Assembly: GCA_947649615.1 (NCBI GenBank)
Contig: CANSSG010000010.1
Span: 1-64,000, forward strand
Length of the DNA stretch: 64,000 nucleotides
DNA from: an uncultured Clostridia bacterium
GTDB lineage: Bacteria; Bacillota; Clostridia; Oscillospirales; Oscillospiraceae
Direction of reading: 5' to 3'
In this document: piece by piece, positions 6,342 through 14,978 of the stretch
Layout: every line of letters begins with the position of its first letter
Position numbering within the stretch: position 1 is the stretch's first letter
Notes under the pieces: generated by a model
The model's input: the letters and a program-made list of their open reading frames with translations, nothing else
Told to the model about the DNA's origin: nothing
The model's database searches: none
Program-made: the position numbers and the translations under genes

Positions 6342-6383
6342 CAGATACGCTCCGGTCTATCCTCGTATGCGAGGATCGTCCGG

Positions 6384-7022
6384 TCAGATTTTTCTGACAG
6401 GATGGCGGATGACGGTTTTCAGCTTCTCCGGCGCAGTCCGGCGGGGGTCGCTTAAGTAGATTTCGTGGTGGCGCCGGGCTTCGGTAAAGTCGGTTTCAAA
6501 GCCCTGGGCTGTGGTGAAGGCGTGGAGTTTGCTGATGCTGGCAGGCTCGGCGTCGTAAGGGCCTGTATGGAGGAGGTGGGCGCACAGGCCTTCCTCCCAG
6601 CGGAGAAAACGGGCTTTGGACAGGGGAAGCCCCGGCTTTTTCTTCGCCAGTCGCTCCAATGCCCAGGCAAATACTTCCTCGTTTACAAAGCCTGGCTGGC
6701 GGATCAGGGATGTCCAATGAAACAGGCTTTTGTCTGTCTGGTTCATGCCGTCAAAGGCGGGGGCGTCCGTCCACCACAGGCCTTCCAACGGCGGAACCAC
6801 GTACTCATAATAGCCAGCCGGTTCTTCGCCCCCCATTTTGCTCATTTTGACAGTGAAGCTCAGCCCATACAGAATCTCCATTGCCTGGGCGTAGGCGGGG
6901 GAGGTGTTGGGGTCGCCTTGGCCGTCTACGGCGAAAAAGACCATTTCGGGTACTTCGACAATAGCCGGGGCTTTGGGCATATACAAATGCTTTTCCGCCT
7001 TTTTGTAGTCAATTTTCTCCAT
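6384..7022 (-). CDS. GyrI-like small-molecule-binding protein
   Basis: A 212-residue cytoplasmic protein of the GyrI-like (SOUL-type fold) family found alone or fused to AraC and MerR regulators. Recognisable parts are VPEMVFFAVDGQGDPN, then YGLSFTVKM, YYEYVVPPLEGLWW, and LLHTGPYDAEPASI. The fold binds hydrophobic or cationic drugs, but this branch has no known ligand. The start at ATG 7022 has AAAAGGAG upstream and lies 3 bp after the TfoX-domain gene, so the three genes 7614-6384 form one operon ending in the terminator at 6309. Confidence 0.85.
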   Translation of the reverse strand: MEKIDYKKAEKHLYMPKAPAIVEVPEMVFFAVDGQGDPNTSPAYAQAMEILYGLSFTVKMSKMGGEEPAGYYEYVVPPLEGLWWTDAPAFDGMNQTDKSLFHWTSLIRQPGFVNEEVFAWALERLAKKKPGLPLSKARFLRWEEGLCAHLLHTGPYDAEPASISKLHAFTTAQGFETDFTEARRHHEIYLSDPRRTAPEKLKTVIRHPVRKI

Positions 7023-7025
7023 GGA

Positions 7026-7352
7026 TTACTCCTTTTTTGCCTTTTTGCGGGGCTTTTTCTCCGGCAGGACGGCGCAGGTGGCTTTGACCAGTTCCACCAG
7101 CCTTTCCCGGTCCTCTACGTCCGGCAGGAGCATGTCGCCGCCGCCCTCATAGGGGATGCCGCAGGGGCAGTTGGGGAGGAGGGATTCTCCGGCAGGGGTG
7201 ATTTTTACGAGCGTCCGGTCGTTGCAGACGCAGCCGAAGTATTTTCCGTCACAGTAAAGGCCGTATTCTCCGAACATTTTCCGGTATGTAATGGTTCCGG
7301 CGGGGGACATCTGCTCCATGACAAATTCGACATAACTCATGCTGGACGCCAT
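7026..7352 (-). CDS. TfoX N-terminal-domain protein
   Basis: A 108-residue protein: SYVEFVMEQMSPAGTITYRKMFGEYGLYCDGKYFGCV is the hallmark of the TfoX/Sxy N-terminal domain (broken here by ordinary variation), ending in a Lys-rich tail KKPRKKAKKE. In proteobacteria TfoX steers competence. The short Firmicute versions have no proven role. It has a GAGGAG box, starts 1 bp after the upstream DUF3795 gene stop, and is followed 3 bp later by the GyrI-like gene. Confidence 0.85.
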   Translation of the reverse strand: MASSMSYVEFVMEQMSPAGTITYRKMFGEYGLYCDGKYFGCVCNDRTLVKITPAGESLLPNCPCGIPYEGGGDMLLPDVEDRERLVELVKATCAVLPEKKPRKKAKKE

Positions 7353-7353
7353 A

Positions 7354-7614
7354 TCACATCTCCTCCCGCCATTTCCGGCATTGCTCCAGGCGCAGGCCGT
7401 TGTCGCCCTGTTCCGAATCGTACGCGTAGGCTGTAAGTTGCTGGCAGGGGAACGTGGGGCATTGTCCGCAGTGTACGTGCTTTTTCCCCTCGCAGCAGGC
7501 TTTTATGGGGCAGCTTCCCCAGAAGGGGTTTTCGATGTTGGCGCAGCCTTGGCAGCCCATGGATTCCCGGTATGGGCAGCCCGCGCATAAGATTCCGCAT
7601 CTTGATTCAGCCAT
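7354..7614 (-). CDS. DUF3795-type Cys-rich protein
   Basis: An 86-residue protein with ten cysteines in pairs: CGILCAGCPY, GCQGCAN, CPIKACC, HCGQCPTFPC. The arrangement is that of the DUF3795 family, probably a zinc or iron-sulfur binder. I start it at ATG 7614 because TGGAGGAGA lies just upstream; the longer open frame to 7704 has no SD. It is the first gene of the DUF3795-TfoX-GyrI-like unit. No biochemical function is known. Confidence 0.8.
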   Translation of the reverse strand: MAESRCGILCAGCPYRESMGCQGCANIENPFWGSCPIKACCEGKKHVHCGQCPTFPCQQLTAYAYDSEQGDNGLRLEQCRKWREEM

Positions 7615-7718
7615 GTTGTATCTCCTCCAATATTCTTTATGCCGGCCCATGGTTCCGGGGCGGCTCCCGGCGTCAGGGGGCGGAAGCTGGTTCGATTTTA
7701 CCACCGGGAATACGACAG

Positions 7719-8621
7719 CTATCTGTCATATTTCCGGCAGATTTCTTTCAGCCGTGAGAAAAATTCCTGCCGCAGCTGGTAAGGCTCCAATAACTCCGCC
7801 TGTGACTGGAAGCTTAACACCCAGCGAAAAAGCTCTTCCTTATCGGGAAAGCCCCGGCGGAAAAGCAAAAAACCATCCTCCTGGACAGAAAAGCTATCCA
7901 CCCCGTATTCGTCGATCAGCCGCCAGCGGGCGGCTGGGGAAAGGCGGATCTCTGCCTTTAGCTGTTCGGGGTAAACGCGCTCCGCAGGCGTCACAGGGTC
8001 TAAGACGGGACGGGGGGCAAAGACTTCCGGCAGGATGGACAATTCAATCATGCGGTTTAGCTTGAACAGGCGGAAATCCTCCCGCTCCCGGCACCAGCCA
8101 TGGAGATACCAGCTCGACCAGCGGAACAATAATTTATTCGGCTCTACCCAGCGGCGGCTGTCGCGGCCAGGGGCGCAGTAGGTAAAATTTACTACCCTAT
8201 GCTCCGCACAGGCGGCTTTTAAGGCTTCCAGCTTGGGGGCCAGCGCGGGTCCGTACCAGGAGGACAGATCAATGGTGACGCAATCGTCTCCCGCACTCTG
8301 GCGGGACGGGGGCAGCTTTTCCATAAGCTGCCGGTAATACCCTGTGCCGGATACGCTGTCCAGGCTCCGCAGCCCCGCCAAAATCGCGCCCCGCTCCCCA
8401 TCTGTCAGCAGCGTGTGCTCTACTGCGTAGCCCTCCATGATTGAAATGCCGCCGCCCGCGCCCCGTACCGTCCGCAGGGGTATCCCTGCCCGGCATAAGC
8501 GGTCCACATCGCGCTGGATGGTGCGGGGGCTGACCTCGAAACGCTTGGCCAAGCCGGCCGCCGTGGCCCGCTCCTCGCGGAGCAGGATGGCCAGTATCCC
8601 AATCAGACGGTCTATGGTCAT
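7719..8621 (-). CDS. WYL-domain transcriptional regulator (YafY type)
   Basis: A 300-residue regulator: an N-terminal winged helix (MTIDRLIGILAILL, FEVSPRTIQRDVDRL), a middle WYL domain (VNFTYCAPGRDSRRWVEPNKL with the WYLHGWCREREDFRLFKLNR stretch) and a C-terminal WCX-like extension. WYL domains sense nucleotides or small ligands; members repress or activate stress and defence genes. ATG 8621 follows AGGAGGGACA. It is transcribed divergently from the TetR gene at 8726, sharing a roughly 100-bp control region. The neighbouring three small genes downstream on the same strand are candidate targets. Confidence 0.9.
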   Translation of the reverse strand: MTIDRLIGILAILLREERATAAGLAKRFEVSPRTIQRDVDRLCRAGIPLRTVRGAGGGISIMEGYAVEHTLLTDGERGAILAGLRSLDSVSGTGYYRQLMEKLPPSRQSAGDDCVTIDLSSWYGPALAPKLEALKAACAEHRVVNFTYCAPGRDSRRWVEPNKLLFRWSSWYLHGWCREREDFRLFKLNRMIELSILPEVFAPRPVLDPVTPAERVYPEQLKAEIRLSPAARWRLIDEYGVDSFSVQEDGFLLFRRGFPDKEELFRWVLSFQSQAELLEPYQLRQEFFSRLKEICRKYDR

Positions 8622-8725
8622 GGTCTGTCCCTCCTGGAAATACATTTTCGGTGAATTTCTCTCTATAAATTTCTGTGAAGATATGCTATACTATGGCCTG
8701 ACTATGGAAATGAGGTGTGCGCCCT

Positions 8726-9283
8726 ATGCCGAATTTTACCCGTAAAGCCATAAAAGAATCGTTCCTCAAGCTTCTCAGCCAGCGCCCCCTGAGCCAAATC
8801 ACCGTTAAGGATATTGTAGAGGATTGCGGCATTAACCGCAACTCCTTTTATTATCATTTTAAGGATTTGCCCGACCTTGTGGAGGAAATCGGAGGGGAAA
8901 TGGTCTCTGACCTGATGAAACGCTACCCTACCATTGATTCTGTGGAACAGTCCTTTGACGCCGTGGTGGATTTTATTATGCAGAACAAACGGGCTATCTA
9001 CCACATCTACAATTCCGTCAGCAGGGATATTTTTGAACGCCACATGATGGAGCTGTGCCGCTATGTCGCCGCCTCCTACATAGAGGCCGCCATGGACGGC
9101 CAGCCCCCGGAGGATATCGCTGTGCTGGTGCGGTTCCACCGCTGCGCCTGCTTCGGCACCGTCATCGACTGGCTCAACAGCGGCATGAAAGACGATATCG
9201 CCGCCTATTTCCGGCAAATCTGCCGCCTGCGCCCCGGCTGGCCCGCGCCCCGCAAGGGCAGATGCCGGCCCGTCCATGCTTGA
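8726..9283 (+). CDS. TetR/AcrR-family regulator
   Basis: A 185-residue protein. Residues 1-50 carry the TetR helix-turn-helix: AIKESFLKLLSQRPLSQITV then DIVEDCGINRNSFYYHFKDLPDLVEEI. The C-terminal part is an all-helical ligand domain (FHRCACFGTVIDWLNSGMKDD) like that of the DhaS-type group. ATG 8726 is preferred over an in-frame GTG at 8717 because GAGGTG lies upstream at the right spacing. A TATACT -10 sequence is seen at 8687-8692, but I see no good -35. Ligand and target are unknown. Confidence 0.85.
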   Translation: MPNFTRKAIKESFLKLLSQRPLSQITVKDIVEDCGINRNSFYYHFKDLPDLVEEIGGEMVSDLMKRYPTIDSVEQSFDAVVDFIMQNKRAIYHIYNSVSRDIFERHMMELCRYVAASYIEAAMDGQPPEDIAVLVRFHRCACFGTVIDWLNSGMKDDIAAYFRQICRLRPGWPAPRKGRCRPVHA

Positions 9284-9310
9284 TTTTTGGTTATCCGTTT
9301 TGACGCGCAG

Positions 9311-9353
9311 AAAGAGAGGGCCTGTCCCCTGAAAGGGGACGGGTCCTCTCTTT
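9311..9353. terminator. Bidirectional terminator between convergent genes
   Basis: AAAGAGAGGG...CCCC and GGGG...CCTCTCTTT form a long stem around TGAAA. It serves the TetR gene on one strand and the M29 peptidase gene on the other. Confidence 0.9.
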
Positions 9354-9365
9354 GTCAAAGGGAGA

Positions 9366-10595
9366 TTAGAATGCGAAGTTGCCGTTGATGAAGATGGGGA
9401 CTTCCTGGCCGTCCCGGGTCTTGCCGGTGATGTTCAGGTCGGCGGTACCCACCATGAAGTCTACATGGGTGATGGAGTCGTTCAGGCCATGGGCTTTCAG
9501 CTCCTCCTTGGTCATGCCCTCGCCGCCCTTGATGCACTCGGAATAGGCCTCGCCGAAGGCCAGGTGGCAGGCGGCGTTTTCATCGAACAGGGTCTCATAG
9601 AACAGAAGTTCCTGGTTGCGGATGGGGCTGTCGTAGGGAACCAGAGCCACTTCGCCGAAATAGGACGCGCCTTCGTCCAGGGTGGTGGCGGCCTTCAGCT
9701 TGTCCTCGCCCACTTCCGCGTGGACCTCCACAATCTTGCCTTCCTTGATAACAAAGTGGAACTTGTCCACCAGCTCGCCGTGGAGGGACAGGGGCATGGC
9801 GGAATAAACCACGCCGTCAATGCCGGTTTTCAGCGGGGCGGTGAAAATCTCCTCGGTGGGCATGTTGGCGATGAAATGGATGCCCGCTTTGCTGGTTCCG
9901 TCCCCGCCGCCCCAGATGTGGTCTTCCGGCAGGCGGATGGTCAGGTCAGTGCCCAGGCTGTTGGTGTAGTGCAGGCTGTCCAGGTGGAGCGCGTTGAGCT
10001 TGTCGATGCGGATTTGCAGCGTGTCCAGGTGCTTTTTCCACTGCTCCACGGCGTTGCCCTTGCCCTCTACCCGCACGGCGGTGAGGATGGCGTTCCAAAG
10101 CTTCTCCATGGCTTCCTCCTCGGGCAGGCCGGGGAAGACCTTCTTCGCCCAGCTCGGCACGGGAATGGCCCCGATGCACCAGGGGAAGGCGTTGGACATC
10201 TGGAGCTGGCGGTATTCCTTCATGGCCGCGCCGCTGGCGCGCTGGGAGCGGACCATACGGTCCTGGTCCACGCCCTTCAAAATCTCGGGGTCAGTCCCGG
10301 AGATGTGGAGGGTGGCCGCACCCTCCTTGGCGTAATCGGTGGCGAAACGCACCCGCCACTCCGGCACGGAGTCAAAGACGTCGTCTGCGGCGCGGAAGTA
10401 TTTTTCCCTGGTGAGCGTATCGTCGCCCCAAGCCATGATGACCTCCCGGCACCCGGCGTCATAGGCGGCCTTCGCGCACATCCGCGCAAACCAGGCGCAG
10501 TCCACCGGGCAGTGAATGACCAAATTCTGGCCCTTCTGGATGTTTACGCCGATTTCTACCAAAAGCTTGGCGTATTCTTGGAATTTTTCCTGCAT
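9366..10595 (-). CDS. M29-family aminopeptidase (AmpS/PepS type)
   Basis: A 409-residue cytoplasmic metallo-aminopeptidase that trims N-terminal residues from peptides. Family marks include MQEKFQEYAKLLVEIGVNIQ at the start, the NMPTEEIFTAPLKTGIDGVV block whose Glu pair binds metal, and the C-terminal THVDFMVGTADLNI block with His and Asp ligands. Length fits the family (about 410). Start ATG 10595 follows AAGGAGAAAG; a further in-frame ATG at 10625 has no box. It lies downstream of trkA-trkH but separated by 63 bp. Confidence 0.93.
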   Translation of the reverse strand: MQEKFQEYAKLLVEIGVNIQKGQNLVIHCPVDCAWFARMCAKAAYDAGCREVIMAWGDDTLTREKYFRAADDVFDSVPEWRVRFATDYAKEGAATLHISGTDPEILKGVDQDRMVRSQRASGAAMKEYRQLQMSNAFPWCIGAIPVPSWAKKVFPGLPEEEAMEKLWNAILTAVRVEGKGNAVEQWKKHLDTLQIRIDKLNALHLDSLHYTNSLGTDLTIRLPEDHIWGGGDGTSKAGIHFIANMPTEEIFTAPLKTGIDGVVYSAMPLSLHGELVDKFHFVIKEGKIVEVHAEVGEDKLKAATTLDEGASYFGEVALVPYDSPIRNQELLFYETLFDENAACHLAFGEAYSECIKGGEGMTKEELKAHGLNDSITHVDFMVGTADLNITGKTRDGQEVPIFINGNFAF

Positions 10596-10658
10596 GATCT
10601 TTCTCCTTTTTGTTTTTATTTGCATCCATTTTATTGGTGTTGCTCATATATCCGGTTC

Positions 10659-12107
10659 CTACCGCTTTTTCCACAGGCCTGGGAACAGCAGCAGCAGCAG
10701 TGGCATAATCTCTAACCGCCCCAGCAGCATATTCGCGGTCAGAAAAACCTTGCTGGTATTAGAGAGGAACGCGAAGTTGCATGTAGGACCCAACACGTCA
10801 AAGGCCGGGCCTACATTGCTGATGCACGTCAGCGACGCCGAGAACGCCCCTGTAAAGCCCACATCGTCCCACGCAACCACCAGGGTCCCCAGCAGCAGCA
10901 GGAAGATATATGCGAAGAAAAACAGGGATATCCCGGACAAAATCGGCTCATCCACACGGTCTCCGTCACTTTTGATGGTAGTCACTACGCGGGGGTGCAG
11001 GATGCGGTGGACCTCGCGGCGCAGGTTCTTGAACAGAAGCACCACGCGGATTTGCTTGATGCCGCCCGCCGTGGAACCGGCGCAGCCGCCGGCGAACATA
11101 ACCAGAACGAGAATCACTTGGGAAAAGGTGGGCCACAGGACGTAGTCGTAGGTCATATACCCCGTGGTGGTCATCAGGGTGACGACCTGGAATACGCTGT
11201 CGGTGACGGTGCGGGCGTCCAGCGCCCAGTTGGCGTGAACCACCAGGTTCAGCACGATCAGTGCCGACGCGCCTACGGTCATGAGGGTATAGGAGCGCAG
11301 CTCCTCGCTCTCGAACACCGCCCGGAAGTTGCGCAGCAGGGCGAAGTACAGCAGGGCAAAGTTGATGCCGGACAGGAACATGAAGACAATGATGATCCAT
11401 TCGATGGCCAGGCTGCCGTAAGCCGCGATACTGGCGTCCTTCACGGAGAAACCGCCGGTGGAGATGGTGGTGAAAGCGTGGATCACCGCATCGTACCAGG
11501 GCATTCCCGCCAGGCGCAGGCAGATTGCCTCCGCCACGGTCAGGCCGATATAAATACTGTAGAGGATTTTCGCCGTGTCGTTGACCCGGGGGGTCAGCTT
11601 GCTCTTGATGGGGCCGGGGGATTCCGCCCGCATGAGGTATACGCTGCCCTCCCCCAGCTTTGGCACCAGCGCCAGCGCCAGCACCAGGACGCCCATGCCT
11701 CCCATCCACTGGGTCTGTGCCCGCCAGAAGAGGACGCCCATAGGCTGGCCCTCGATGAAGGTGAACACCGTGGCCCCGGTGGTGGTGAAGCCGGATACGG
11801 TCTCAAACACCGCGTCCACATAGTTGGGCAGCGTCCCCGCGAACACGTAGGGCAGCGCCCCGAACAGGCTCAGCACGATCCAGCACAGCGCCACACAGGC
11901 AAAGCCGTCCCGGGCCTGCATTTTGCTCCCTTTCCCGGGCAGAAGGCTCAGAAGGTGGCCTACCGCCAGGGTAATGAGGGCGGAATAGAGGAAAGCCCGT
12001 CCGTCCCCGCCGCCGCTGGCAAAACCGATGACCATTGCCGGAAGCATCAATACCGCTTCCACCCGGAGTATCAGCCCCAGAATGTGAAATACCAGTTTAT
12101 AATTCAT
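10659..12107 (-). CDS. trkH: Potassium uptake channel subunit TrkH
   Basis: The 482-residue pore subunit of Trk potassium uptake, with multiple membrane spans and four selectivity-filter loops visible: SGFTTTGATVF, TTISTGGFSVKD, VTLMTTTGYMTYDY and TCISNVGPAFD. Each keeps the key Gly. It ends in the positively charged FPGLWKKR tail. The start overlaps the end of trkA by 11 bp, so both are made together from one message. In Firmicutes such systems are often held in check by c-di-AMP through the RCK partner. Confidence 0.95.
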   Translation of the reverse strand: MNYKLVFHILGLILRVEAVLMLPAMVIGFASGGGDGRAFLYSALITLAVGHLLSLLPGKGSKMQARDGFACVALCWIVLSLFGALPYVFAGTLPNYVDAVFETVSGFTTTGATVFTFIEGQPMGVLFWRAQTQWMGGMGVLVLALALVPKLGEGSVYLMRAESPGPIKSKLTPRVNDTAKILYSIYIGLTVAEAICLRLAGMPWYDAVIHAFTTISTGGFSVKDASIAAYGSLAIEWIIIVFMFLSGINFALLYFALLRNFRAVFESEELRSYTLMTVGASALIVLNLVVHANWALDARTVTDSVFQVVTLMTTTGYMTYDYVLWPTFSQVILVLVMFAGGCAGSTAGGIKQIRVVLLFKNLRREVHRILHPRVVTTIKSDGDRVDEPILSGISLFFFAYIFLLLLGTLVVAWDDVGFTGAFSASLTCISNVGPAFDVLGPTCNFAFLSNTSKVFLTANMLLGRLEIMPLLLLLFPGLWKKR

Positions 12108-13479
12108 CTTTCCGAACCTTCTGCTCCTGGAGAATTTCGTCTAAATCCTGTAGGAAGATGCTTTTTGCCATCACGATCACCCGGTCGCCGGCATGAATGC
12201 TGGCGTTGCCGTCGGGAATGATGGTCTTGCCGTCCCGGGCGATGGCCGCAACCAGCATCCCCGGCTTCAGCCGCAGGTCTTTCAAGGGCGTGTCCAGAAA
12301 CTTCGTGGTGGCGGTGGCGGTGAACTCCACGGCTTCCACCGCGCCGCCCAGGGGCTTATAGACGTTTTCCACCGCGCTGCCCTCGCTGCGGGCCATGGCC
12401 CGGACGTAGGCGGAAATCTGGTTGGCGGTGATGTCTTTGGGGCTGATGATGCTGTCTACGCCGCTCTCCCGCATCATGTCGATATAGTTGGGGCGGCTCA
12501 TTTTGGCGATGACCTTTTTTACCCCGTGGCGCTGGGCGGTCATGGCCATCAGCAGGTTTTCCTCGTCGCGGTTGGTCAGCGCGATAAACGCGTCGGTGTC
12601 CAGCAGGCCCTCGCTGTCGATGACGGCGCTGTCGGTGCCGTCCCCCCAGATGATCAGACTGTCGGGCAGCTTGTCCGACAAGGCTTCGCATTTTTCCGCG
12701 CTCTGCTCCACAATCCGCACCTTCATGCCCACCTTCTCCACCGCCCAGGTGAGGTAGGTGGCGATCTTGCTGCCGCCCAGGACGGTGATCTGGCGGATGC
12801 GGTTGCCGTCCCGCCCCAGGGTTTGGAAGAACTTCACAACCTCCCGCTGGGAGCCGACCATGTAGGCCTTGTCCCCCACCTGCGGCACGAAGCGCCCGTT
12901 GGGAACGATGGCCTCCCCGTTGCGCACGACCGCGCACATCAGCACCCCGTTGGGGTGCTTTTTATTGTATTCAAACAGGCTGATGCCGGCGATGCCGTCG
13001 CTTTCCCGAATCGGGAATCCGATCATTTCCACCAGCCCCCGGGCGAAGGTCTCCACACTGAAAGCGGAGGGGACCCGCAGCAGCCGGGAAATCTCCTGGG
13101 CGGCGGCGTATTCGGGGTTGATAATCATGTTCAGCCCCACCTCACGCTTGAGAAGGTTGGCCTCGCGGAAATACTCCGGGGAGCGGATGCGGGCCACCGT
13201 ATGCCGCGCCCCCAGCTTCTTGGCAATCAGACAGCACACGATATTCAGTTCATCGGAGCCGGTGACGGCAACCACCAGTTCCGTACTTTTTACGCCGGCC
13301 TCCAGCAAGGTCTGGATGGACGCGCCGCTGCCCTCTATGCACAGGAGGTCCAGGGTGCTGTCCGCCACCTGCATGGCTTCGATCCGGTAGTCGATGAGCG
13401 TCAGTTCATGGTTTTCGCCGCTGAGCTGGCGCGCCAGGGTAAAGCCTACCTTCCCGCAGCCGATAATCATTATTTTCAT
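12097..13479 (-). CDS. trkA: Potassium uptake regulatory subunit TrkA
   Basis: The 460-residue cytoplasmic gate of the Trk channel. It holds two RCK units, each a Rossmann NAD-binding domain (MKIMIIGCGKVGFTLARQL at 1-19; ITVLGGSKIATYLTWAVEK at about 230) followed by an RCK_C (TrkA_C) domain. Acidic ends LTLIDY and KVRIVEQ mark nucleotide binding. A GGGAAAGGG box precedes ATG 13479. The RCK_C domains are the known c-di-AMP contact in related proteins, which makes DarA at 5.5 kb of interest, though that is inference. Confidence 0.95.
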   Translation of the reverse strand: MKIMIIGCGKVGFTLARQLSGENHELTLIDYRIEAMQVADSTLDLLCIEGSGASIQTLLEAGVKSTELVVAVTGSDELNIVCCLIAKKLGARHTVARIRSPEYFREANLLKREVGLNMIINPEYAAAQEISRLLRVPSAFSVETFARGLVEMIGFPIRESDGIAGISLFEYNKKHPNGVLMCAVVRNGEAIVPNGRFVPQVGDKAYMVGSQREVVKFFQTLGRDGNRIRQITVLGGSKIATYLTWAVEKVGMKVRIVEQSAEKCEALSDKLPDSLIIWGDGTDSAVIDSEGLLDTDAFIALTNRDEENLLMAMTAQRHGVKKVIAKMSRPNYIDMMRESGVDSIISPKDITANQISAYVRAMARSEGSAVENVYKPLGGAVEAVEFTATATTKFLDTPLKDLRLKPGMLVAAIARDGKTIIPDGNASIHAGDRVIVMAKSIFLQDLDEILQEQKVRKDEL

Positions 13480-13506
13480 AGGTTCCCTTTCCCAACTCCG
13501 GCGGAA

Positions 13507-13974
13507 TTACTCAAACTCGCCGGTGATGCTGCCCGCTTGGATAATATGGCCTTCCGCCGCTTCGAAGAACGCCTGCTTCCTGGCCCGGGGCTTCAGCGTC
13601 AGGAAGGCGTCCAGGGCGTAAACGCTGAACCGGTAGACGTGGGTCTTCCCCCTGGGGGGCTTCGGACCTGCGTAGCGGTGGCGGCCATAGGCCACGCCCT
13701 GCCTCGCCCCGCGGATGCCGGGGACGTTCTTCCCGGCAGGGATGCCGCCCCGGATGTGGTTGGATGCGGGGAGGTTCCAGATGACCCAGTGGGTGAAATC
13801 CCGGATGGGATGGGACAGGTCCTCCACCGTTACCGCCAGGTATTTGGCCCGGGGGGACAGGTTCCAAATGATAAATTCCGGCGAAATATCCTGCCCGCGC
13901 CCTGTGTGGGAAATGGGTATTTTCCCGCCGTCGTCGATGCCGATGCAATCGAAATCTAATTCATAGCTTTCCAT
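13507..13974 (-). CDS. YbhB/YbcL family (PEBP-fold) protein
   Basis: A 155-residue protein of the phosphatidylethanolamine-binding / Raf-kinase-inhibitor-like fold. Diagnostic are SPEFIIWNLSP, THWVIWNLPASNHI and the GPKPPRGKTHVYRFSVYALD block. Bacterial members bind small anionic ligands; their role is unclear. Start is ATG 13974, with GGAG nearby; an apparent longer frame reaching 14358 only runs through the yihY-like gene in another frame. It lies 17 bp after that gene, so the two are co-transcribed. Confidence 0.9.
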   Translation of the reverse strand: MESYELDFDCIGIDDGGKIPISHTGRGQDISPEFIIWNLSPRAKYLAVTVEDLSHPIRDFTHWVIWNLPASNHIRGGIPAGKNVPGIRGARQGVAYGRHRYAGPKPPRGKTHVYRFSVYALDAFLTLKPRARKQAFFEAAEGHIIQAGSITGEFE

Positions 13975-13991
13975 AGTTTCTCCGCACACGC

Positions 13992-14894
13992 TTATTTTCC
14001 CGCGTTTTCCGCCGGGCGCGGCTTGTCCGCATGCTTTGCCCGCAAGGTCCTGCGGCCCCGCATGGCAATGAGCGCGCCGTTGATTTCCGCGCCCATAATC
14101 AGCATCAGCGCCGTCAGGTTCAGCCACATCATCAGTACAATTACCGTACCAAGCGCGCCGTAAATGACGGTGTAATTGGCAAAATTCTCCACATAGAAGG
14201 AAAACGCCGCCGACACAACCATCCAGCCCACCAGCGCCGCCAGCGTACCGGGAACAATGTTCCGCACCGGCTGGCGGCTGTCCTGGGCGGCGGCGTAAAG
14301 CAGGCCTACCGCCGCGAACATCACGCCGCCCAGCACCAGAAAGCGCAGGTCGGTCCACAAATCAATGAACGCGGCCGGCACAATCAGGAAGCGGCCCGCA
14401 AATTCCAGCGCCGCGCGGCCTACCGTGGCCAGCGCCAGCGCCAGCGCGATGGATACCAGTAAAAACACAGTATACAGCAATACCTTCGCCGTGTAAAGGA
14501 TTTGATTCTTGGGCCGGGGCAGGTGGTACGCCTTCCGCACGGCGGTCATCAGGCAGTCTGCCGCCCGCATGGGGAAGTAAATGGTAAATACCAGACCGAA
14601 CCACAGCATGGCCCGGCTGGAGGTCTCGCTGACATAGACGAGATAGCTGCCGGCCAACTCCACTACCCCGGCGGGAAGGAGATGCGCCAGGGCCTCCATG
14701 ATGCTGGAAATGTCCAGATCCAGCAGGCCCAGCAGGCTGCTTAAGAAAATCATCAGCGGGAAAATCATAAACAGCAGATAGTAAGCCAGCGCGGCCGCTT
14801 CCTGGGCTACGCCGTGGATAATGTAGCGCTCGATGGTCTTGGTCAGGAACCTTCCCGGCCAGCTTGCGGCAATCGTTTTCAGCCATTTCGGCAA
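13992..14894 (-). CDS. YihY/BrkB-family inner-membrane protein
   Basis: A 300-residue membrane protein with about six hydrophobic segments. The family pattern is seen in YIIHGVAQEAAALAYYLLF near the start, the RAADCLMTAVRKAYHLPRPK loop, and the C-terminal YGALGTVIVLMMWLNLTAL helix pair. Once annotated as RNase BN by mistake, the family has no settled transport substrate. The start is TTG 14894 with AAGGAGGACG 8 bases upstream; no ATG fits. A basic cytoplasmic tail ends the protein. Confidence 0.9.
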   Translation of the reverse strand: MPKWLKTIAASWPGRFLTKTIERYIIHGVAQEAAALAYYLLFMIFPLMIFLSSLLGLLDLDISSIMEALAHLLPAGVVELAGSYLVYVSETSSRAMLWFGLVFTIYFPMRAADCLMTAVRKAYHLPRPKNQILYTAKVLLYTVFLLVSIALALALATVGRAALEFAGRFLIVPAAFIDLWTDLRFLVLGGVMFAAVGLLYAAAQDSRQPVRNIVPGTLAALVGWMVVSAAFSFYVENFANYTVIYGALGTVIVLMMWLNLTALMLIMGAEINGALIAMRGRRTLRAKHADKPRPAENAGK

Positions 14895-14978
14895 GGGAGC
14901 GTCCTCCTTATGGATTGGTTGGTCTGGCGCGGCGGACGGGGTTGGCCCTATTTTACCACCGCGCTCCCGAAAATTTCA

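Noticed and set aside
13975-14358. A long N-terminal extension of the YbhB-type protein
   Set aside because: The extension lies wholly inside the YihY-type gene in another frame, while ATG 13974 begins the conserved domain.
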